A DNA stretch of 5,973 nucleotides from Candidatus Acetothermia bacterium (GTDB lineage: Bacteria > Bipolaricaulota > Bipolaricaulia > Bipolaricaulales > Bipolaricaulaceae), in assembly GCA_003551325.1 (NCBI GenBank), contig PUMK01000246.1, forward strand, positions 1-5,973, read 5' to 3'. Shown here in pieces: positions 1-3,083 of the stretch (within the stretch, counting starts at the first letter, position 1; each line of letters opens with the position of its first letter). The notes beneath the pieces are model-generated. The model saw nothing but the letters and a program-made list of their open reading frames with translations. It was not told the DNA's origin and did no database searches. The position numbers were made by a program, and so were the translations under genes.

Positions 1-708
1 CACTCCCTCTACTTGCGCCACATCCCGAGCCCGCCGGAGCAAGCGCAGTGCGATCCGCGGGGTGCCGCGCGCGCGGGAGGCCAGCTCCCGAGCGCCGTCT
101 TCCGCCGCCTCGATGCCCATTCTTCCTGCCCCACGGAGCACGATAACCGCCAGCTCTTCAGGACTGTAGAAACCCATGCGGAAGGTCACCTCAAACCGAT
201 CCCGAAGCGGCGAAGTGAGCAAACCCTCTCGCGTGGTGGCACCGACCAACGTGAACGGGGCCACGTCCAGACGGATCGACCGAGCGTGCGGTCCTTCCCC
301 AAGGACGATGTCCAGCTTGTAGTCCTCCATGGCTGGATACAAGACTTCTTCGACCGGTCGCCGCAGACGGTGAATCTCATCGATGAACAAGACGTCCCCT
401 TGGGAGAGGCGCGTAAGGATGGCCGCCAAATCGCCAGGACGCTCGATCACGGGCCCTGAGGAAACTTTGATCCGGGCTCCCATGGCGTCGGCAAGGATGT
501 GCGCCAAGGTGGTCTTCCCCAACCCTGGTGGGGAGAGGAGCAACACATGATCCAGGGGTTCGCCACGCTCTTTGGCTGCTTGGATATAGATTCCCAAGCG
601 CTCCTTCACCCCATCTTGACCCACGAACTCCTCCAGGGTGCGGGGCCGCAGAGCACGAACGGGGCGCTCTATCTCCTGCTGCTCGGAACCGAGTGTGCGA
701 TCATCCAT
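1..708 (-). CDS. ruvB: Holliday junction branch migration ATPase RuvB (3' end outside window)
   Basis: RuvB is the AAA+ motor that, with RuvA, drives branch migration of Holliday junctions in recombinational repair. This frame is not closed inside the window: 236 codons run to the left edge. Visible motifs, by residue: the N-terminal [11 protein letters not shown] segment (21-31), Walker [10 protein letters not shown] (59-67), the [11 protein letters not shown] segment (89-99), Walker [12 protein letters not shown] (105-115), sensor 1 GATTR (156-160), SPLRDRF with the probable arginine finger (166-172), and sensor 2 RGTPRIALR (214-222). The family is usually about 330-350 residues, so the C-terminal winged-helix domain lies outside. 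The ATG at 708-706 is chosen because the next in-frame codons upstream contain no start before a TGA. There is no good Shine-Dalgarno; a TACAAT -10 box lies 9 nt upstream. The gene is divergent from the TolB-like gene, and neither ruvA nor ruvC is beside this end. Oddity: the first Walker A glycine is serine (codon TCC, 532-534). The identification is secure from the motif order. Confidence 0.97.
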   Translation of the reverse strand, partial: MDDRTLGSEQQEIERPVRALRPRTLEEFVGQDGVKERLGIYIQAAKERGEPLDHVLLLSPPGLGKTTLAHILADAMGARIKVSSGPVIERPGDLAAILTRLSQGDVLFIDEIHRLRRPVEEVLYPAMEDYKLDIVLGEGPHARSIRLDVAPFTLVGATTREGLLTSPLRDRFEVTFRMGFYSPEELAVIVLRGAGRMGIEAAEDGARELASRARGTPRIALRLLRRARDVAQVEGV

Positions 709-717
709 CCCTGATCC

Positions 718-723
718 ATTGTA
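718..723 (-). promoter_or_regulatory. -10 box of ruvB promoter, near-leaderless
   Basis: On the minus strand the hexamer TACAAT lies 9 nt before the ruvB ATG. Initiation 6-8 nt downstream of the box would give a 5' leader of only about 2-4 nt, which fits the lack of a spaced Shine-Dalgarno. The best -35 candidate at 18-bp spacing is TGGTGA (742-747), a weak match, so the box is inferred mainly from its hexamer and position. Confidence 0.55.
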
Positions 724-754
724 GCCCTGTCGCCCACCGCCTCACCAGGCCAGG

Positions 755-784
755 TTGCCCACACTGCCCATGGACGCCTACAAT
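755..784 (+). promoter_or_regulatory. Promoter of the TolB-like/ribF pair
   Basis: A -35-like TTGCCC (755-760) and a -10 TACAAT (779-784) are separated by 18 bp. The -10 is 9 nt before the ATG at 794, so the expected transcription start (about 790-792) falls 2-4 nt before the start codon. The gap is the same as on the divergent ruvB side. The promoter would drive the TolB-like gene and ribF together. This is sequence inference only. Confidence 0.6.
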
Positions 785-793
785 CCCAGGGAC

Positions 794-1615
794 ATGTCTT
801 GGAAACTTATGCTGCTTTGCCTTGGCCTATGGGTGCCAACGCACTTGGTGATGGGGGGCTTCACAGGGGTGAGCTGTCTTGATTGGTCACCAGATGGCAC
901 ACAACTGCTCTTCGCGCACAACGGAGAACTCCATCTCGGGGCCGCTCCCGACGGCCGTAGTCCCCGCGCTCTTGAGCAGACCATCGGCGTCGACTGGGCA
1001 CGCTTTCACCCGTCTGGGGAGTGGATTGTCTACGTAACACCTTTCGAAGGAGGTTACGCCCTGTGGCGTCATCCGTTGAGCGAAGATGAGGAGCGTGCAA
1101 AGCTTCACGAATCCTCGTACCCTATGGCGCAACCTGTCATCGCCCCAAACGGCATCCGTGTAGCGTTCCTGTCCAATCGGGATGGACCATGGGACCTGTA
1201 TCTCATGGATCTTGAGTCTGAGAAGGTCGACCGTCTCACCCATACGGATTGGCCGGTGAGTACACCGGACTTCTCCCCCGACAGCCGTAGCCTCGTGTTC
1301 GTGGGTTTGTGGGGTGAAAACTGGGATCTCTTCGTCGTGGACATCGAGCGCCGGGCGCTTGAGCGGATCACCCAGGACCCTTACTGGTACTGGACACCAC
1401 GCTTCTCACCGGAGGGGGACTGGATCGCGATGGAATCCCGACGTGAGGGACAATCCGACATCTACGTGATCCGCAGGGACGGTGCATCGTTGACGCCGTT
1501 CACCCAGGACAGATGGCGCAATGCGTTCCCCACATGGTCGCCTGACGGGGACAGCATCGTCTACGCATCCAGTCGCGTGAGCGGTTGGGTGTTCATCGCG
1601 GAAGGCACTTACTGA
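794..1615 (+). CDS. Exported TolB-like six-bladed beta-propeller (PD40/WD40-like) protein
   Basis: The 273-residue product starts with a short basic and hydrophobic N-terminus (about residues 1-21, MSWKLMLLCLGLWVP onward) that looks like a signal peptide or membrane anchor, so the propeller probably sits in the periplasm. Six PD40-type blades follow, each marked by an SPDG-like turn: WSPDG (31-35), HPSG (72-75), APNG (117-120), SPDS (161-164), SPEG (205-208) and SPDG (249-252). Strand motifs such as DLYLMDL (134-140), DLFVVDI (178-184) and DIYVIRRDG (222-230) lie between them. TolB has the same six-bladed fold, but the N-terminal TolB domain is missing, so this is a propeller-only relative whose partner cannot be told from the sequence. 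The ATG at 794 is preferred over an upstream TTG (755) because that TTG lies in the -35 element and would put polar residues ahead of the signal sequence. ribF starts just after its stop, suggesting a two-gene operon. The fold assignment is firm; the function is unknown. Confidence 0.88.
   Translation: MSWKLMLLCLGLWVPTHLVMGGFTGVSCLDWSPDGTQLLFAHNGELHLGAAPDGRSPRALEQTIGVDWARFHPSGEWIVYVTPFEGGYALWRHPLSEDEERAKLHESSYPMAQPVIAPNGIRVAFLSNRDGPWDLYLMDLESEKVDRLTHTDWPVSTPDFSPDSRSLVFVGLWGENWDLFVVDIERRALERITQDPYWYWTPRFSPEGDWIAMESRREGQSDIYVIRRDGASLTPFTQDRWRNAFPTWSPDGDSIVYASSRVSGWVFIAEGTY
1600..1605 (+). promoter_or_regulatory. Probable Shine-Dalgarno for ribF
   Basis: GGAAGG lies inside the last codons of the TolB-like gene. 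It is 12 nt before TTG 1618 (rather long) and 6 nt before CTG 1612, which overlaps the upstream TGA. It is the only purine-rich site near the ribF start and suggests re-initiation or coupling. It contrasts with the promoter-proximal genes, which lack such a site. Confidence 0.45.
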
Positions 1616-1617
1616 GC

Positions 1618-2490
1618 TTGCGGGTCGTCGCGGTTGGACGCTTCGACGGTGTGCATCGGGGGCATCAGGCGCTTCTCGCCCATGGTCGCGCGGTGGCTCG
1701 AGATGCGCATGCACGTTTGGCTGCGTACACGTTCCCTTCAACGAGACCCTGTCTCCTCTCCACCGAGGCCAAACGTCGGGTGCTTGCGCACCATGCCGAT
1801 GAGGTCATCGTAACCCTATGGGACGCCATCAAGAAGCTATCACCTGCCGACTTTCTGGGTTCGGAACTGGTCGAGCGCCTCGAAGCCCAGGCGGTGATCA
1901 TGGGAACGGATCACAGATTCGGTCGCAATCGGGAAGGGGATGCCCTGTACGCCCGCACGCTGGCATCCAAACTCGGCATCGAGGTAGAGGTTGTTCCGCC
2001 GCTCCAGGAGGGAGGCTCTCCGATCAGCGCACGCCGCATTCGGCAGCTCCTACAACACGGAGAGGTCGGTGAGGCTACGACCCTGTTGGGTCGGCCTCCG
2101 ATGCTGTCGGGAGCGCCCGTCAGCGGCACCGGCTTGGCCCGAAAGCTCGGGTACCCAACGGTAAACCTGGAGCTCGACCGAGAGCTTCTCAGGCCCACCC
2201 CCGGTGTGTACGCCGCCTGGGTACACCATCCCTCCGGCAACGCCCCGGCGCTCTTCTACATCGGCGATCGGCCGACGTTCCCCGCGCTTCCTGCTTCCGC
2301 CGAGGCGCACCTTCTGGAGACACCGTCACAGGCCCTGCGTGCACCCGTTGAAGTGCACCTGATCGCGTTCTTGAGGGAAGATCGCACATTCACATCCGTG
2401 GACACCTTGACGGCGCAGATCGGACGCGATCACGATGCAGCCTTGGACATCCTGGGCAAGACGCCTATGCCCCAGCCTGTGTTGATCTGA
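1618..2490 (+). CDS. ribF: Bifunctional riboflavin kinase / FAD synthetase RibF
   Basis: RibF phosphorylates riboflavin to FMN and then adenylylates FMN to FAD, both with ATP, in the cytoplasm. The N-terminal nucleotidyltransferase domain shows GRFDGVHRGHQ (7-17) with the HxGH motif at 13-16, MGTDHRFGRNREGD (95-108) and ISARRIR (136-142, the ISSTRIR signature). The C-terminal riboflavin kinase domain shows GTGLARKLGYPTVNL (170-184) with the PTxN motif, GVYAAWV (196-202), IGDRPTF (215-221), an AEAHLLE segment with the probable catalytic Glu near 229, and a FLREDRTFTS...LTAQIGRD tail (251-271). At 290 residues it is slightly shorter than the usual 300-315, because the protein begins directly at the first beta strand, as in Thermotoga FAD synthetase. 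The start is uncertain: TTG 1618 gives that family-like N-terminus, while TTG 1585 or CTG 1612 would overlap the upstream gene. The gene follows the TolB-like stop by 2 nt and converges on the phosphatidyltransferase gene. All hallmark motifs for both activities are present. Confidence 0.94.
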   Translation: MRVVAVGRFDGVHRGHQALLAHGRAVARDAHARLAAYTFPSTRPCLLSTEAKRRVLAHHADEVIVTLWDAIKKLSPADFLGSELVERLEAQAVIMGTDHRFGRNREGDALYARTLASKLGIEVEVVPPLQEGGSPISARRIRQLLQHGEVGEATTLLGRPPMLSGAPVSGTGLARKLGYPTVNLELDRELLRPTPGVYAAWVHHPSGNAPALFYIGDRPTFPALPASAEAHLLETPSQALRAPVEVHLIAFLREDRTFTSVDTLTAQIGRDHDAALDILGKTPMPQPVLI

Positions 2491-2511
2491 TTCCCTGACG
2501 TACCCCGTAGC

Positions 2512-3057
2512 TCAACTCCGGCGGAGGAACTGGCGTGCCCCTGACAAGAAATCCTCCACAACCCCGAGGAACCTCCGCCAATGGAGCACAAGGGCCATCG
2601 CGATCCAGAAGAGACCTGCAAAGGCCACCGTCTTCTCGCCACGGAAGTATGCCAGCACGAACGGCCCGAAGACCCACGGAACCGCAAGCAACATCGTCAG
2701 CGCCTTGAACTTGAGAAACTCTCCCGCCCGACTGTGGGCCAACAGCACCATGGGAACCGCGATCGCCAAGTATGCCAACCCCAGCCCCCGGGCGACCAAT
2801 CCCGTGACCACGAGGAACACCGCCGAGCACAACACCATCGACATGTCGAACTCGAACTCATGCTCGCCCACCCACGAGGGCTCAAGCTCCATCCTGCGTG
2901 CCAAGCGACCATCGAACAGGTCGGTTGTCCAACCGAGGAGGAGCAACCACAGCACCGACGGCAAGGCACTCTCGCCCGCAGGGATCAGCCCCAAGATCGC
3001 AAGCCCGATGATCCCCCGGCTCATCGTAAGCAGATCCGGAATCCGTCGTTTCTTCAT
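2512..3057 (-). CDS. CDP-alcohol phosphatidyltransferase family membrane protein, variant motif
   Basis: The 181-residue product is strongly hydrophobic, with about five or six membrane segments (for example 15-27, 32-44, 73-88, 91-107, 119-138, 145-159). Family members transfer a phosphoalcohol between a CDP-linked donor and an acceptor alcohol to make phospholipids such as phosphatidylglycerol phosphate. The N-terminus IPDLLTMSRGIIGLAILG resembles the PNxLTxxR opening of PgsA-type enzymes. The motif DxxDGxxAR is intact at 46-54 (DLFDGRLAR). Eight residues later the motif glycine position is Val63 (a Gly follows at 64), the third Asp position is Glu67 and the fourth is Asp71, in canonical spacing. 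The substrate cannot be predicted; a pgsA-like role is possible. The ATG at 3057 is chosen over GTG 3078, which lies within the TATAAT region and would add a polar heptapeptide. It lies 26 bp downstream of the large lipopolysaccharide-transport frame on the same strand, so both may be co-transcribed. Confidence 0.82.
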   Translation of the reverse strand: MKKRRIPDLLTMSRGIIGLAILGLIPAGESALPSVLWLLLLGWTTDLFDGRLARRMELEPSWVGEHEFEFDMSMVLCSAVFLVVTGLVARGLGLAYLAIAVPMVLLAHSRAGEFLKFKALTMLLAVPWVFGPFVLAYFRGEKTVAFAGLFWIAMALVLHWRRFLGVVEDFLSGARQFLRRS

Positions 3058-3069
3058 AGGCGTGGCTTC

Positions 3070-3075
3070 ATTATA
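3070..3075 (-). promoter_or_regulatory. -10 box for the phosphatidyltransferase gene
   Basis: A perfect TATAAT on the minus strand lies 12 nt before the ATG at 3057 and 8 nt after the stop of the upstream frame. It predicts a leader of about 4-6 nt and no Shine-Dalgarno is seen. No -35 match is visible at 16-18 bp spacing. The position in a 26-bp gap and the match to the other two promoters' geometry support it, but it may only supplement read-through from upstream. Confidence 0.5.
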
Positions 3076-3083
3076 CACAAAAG

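Noticed and set aside
755..793. TTG start at 755 for the TolB-like protein
   Set aside because: It lies in the -35-like element, upstream of the expected transcription start, and would add 13 polar residues before the signal sequence.
2496..2514. Imperfect inverted repeat between the convergent ribF and phosphatidyltransferase stops
   Set aside because: Only 6 of 8 stem positions pair around a short loop, the stem is weak and no T-run follows on either strand, so I do not call it a terminator.
3058..3078. GTG start at 3078 for the phosphatidyltransferase
   Set aside because: It overlaps the TATAAT box, adds a non-family heptapeptide, and the ATG at 3057 gives the expected N-terminus with a basic start.
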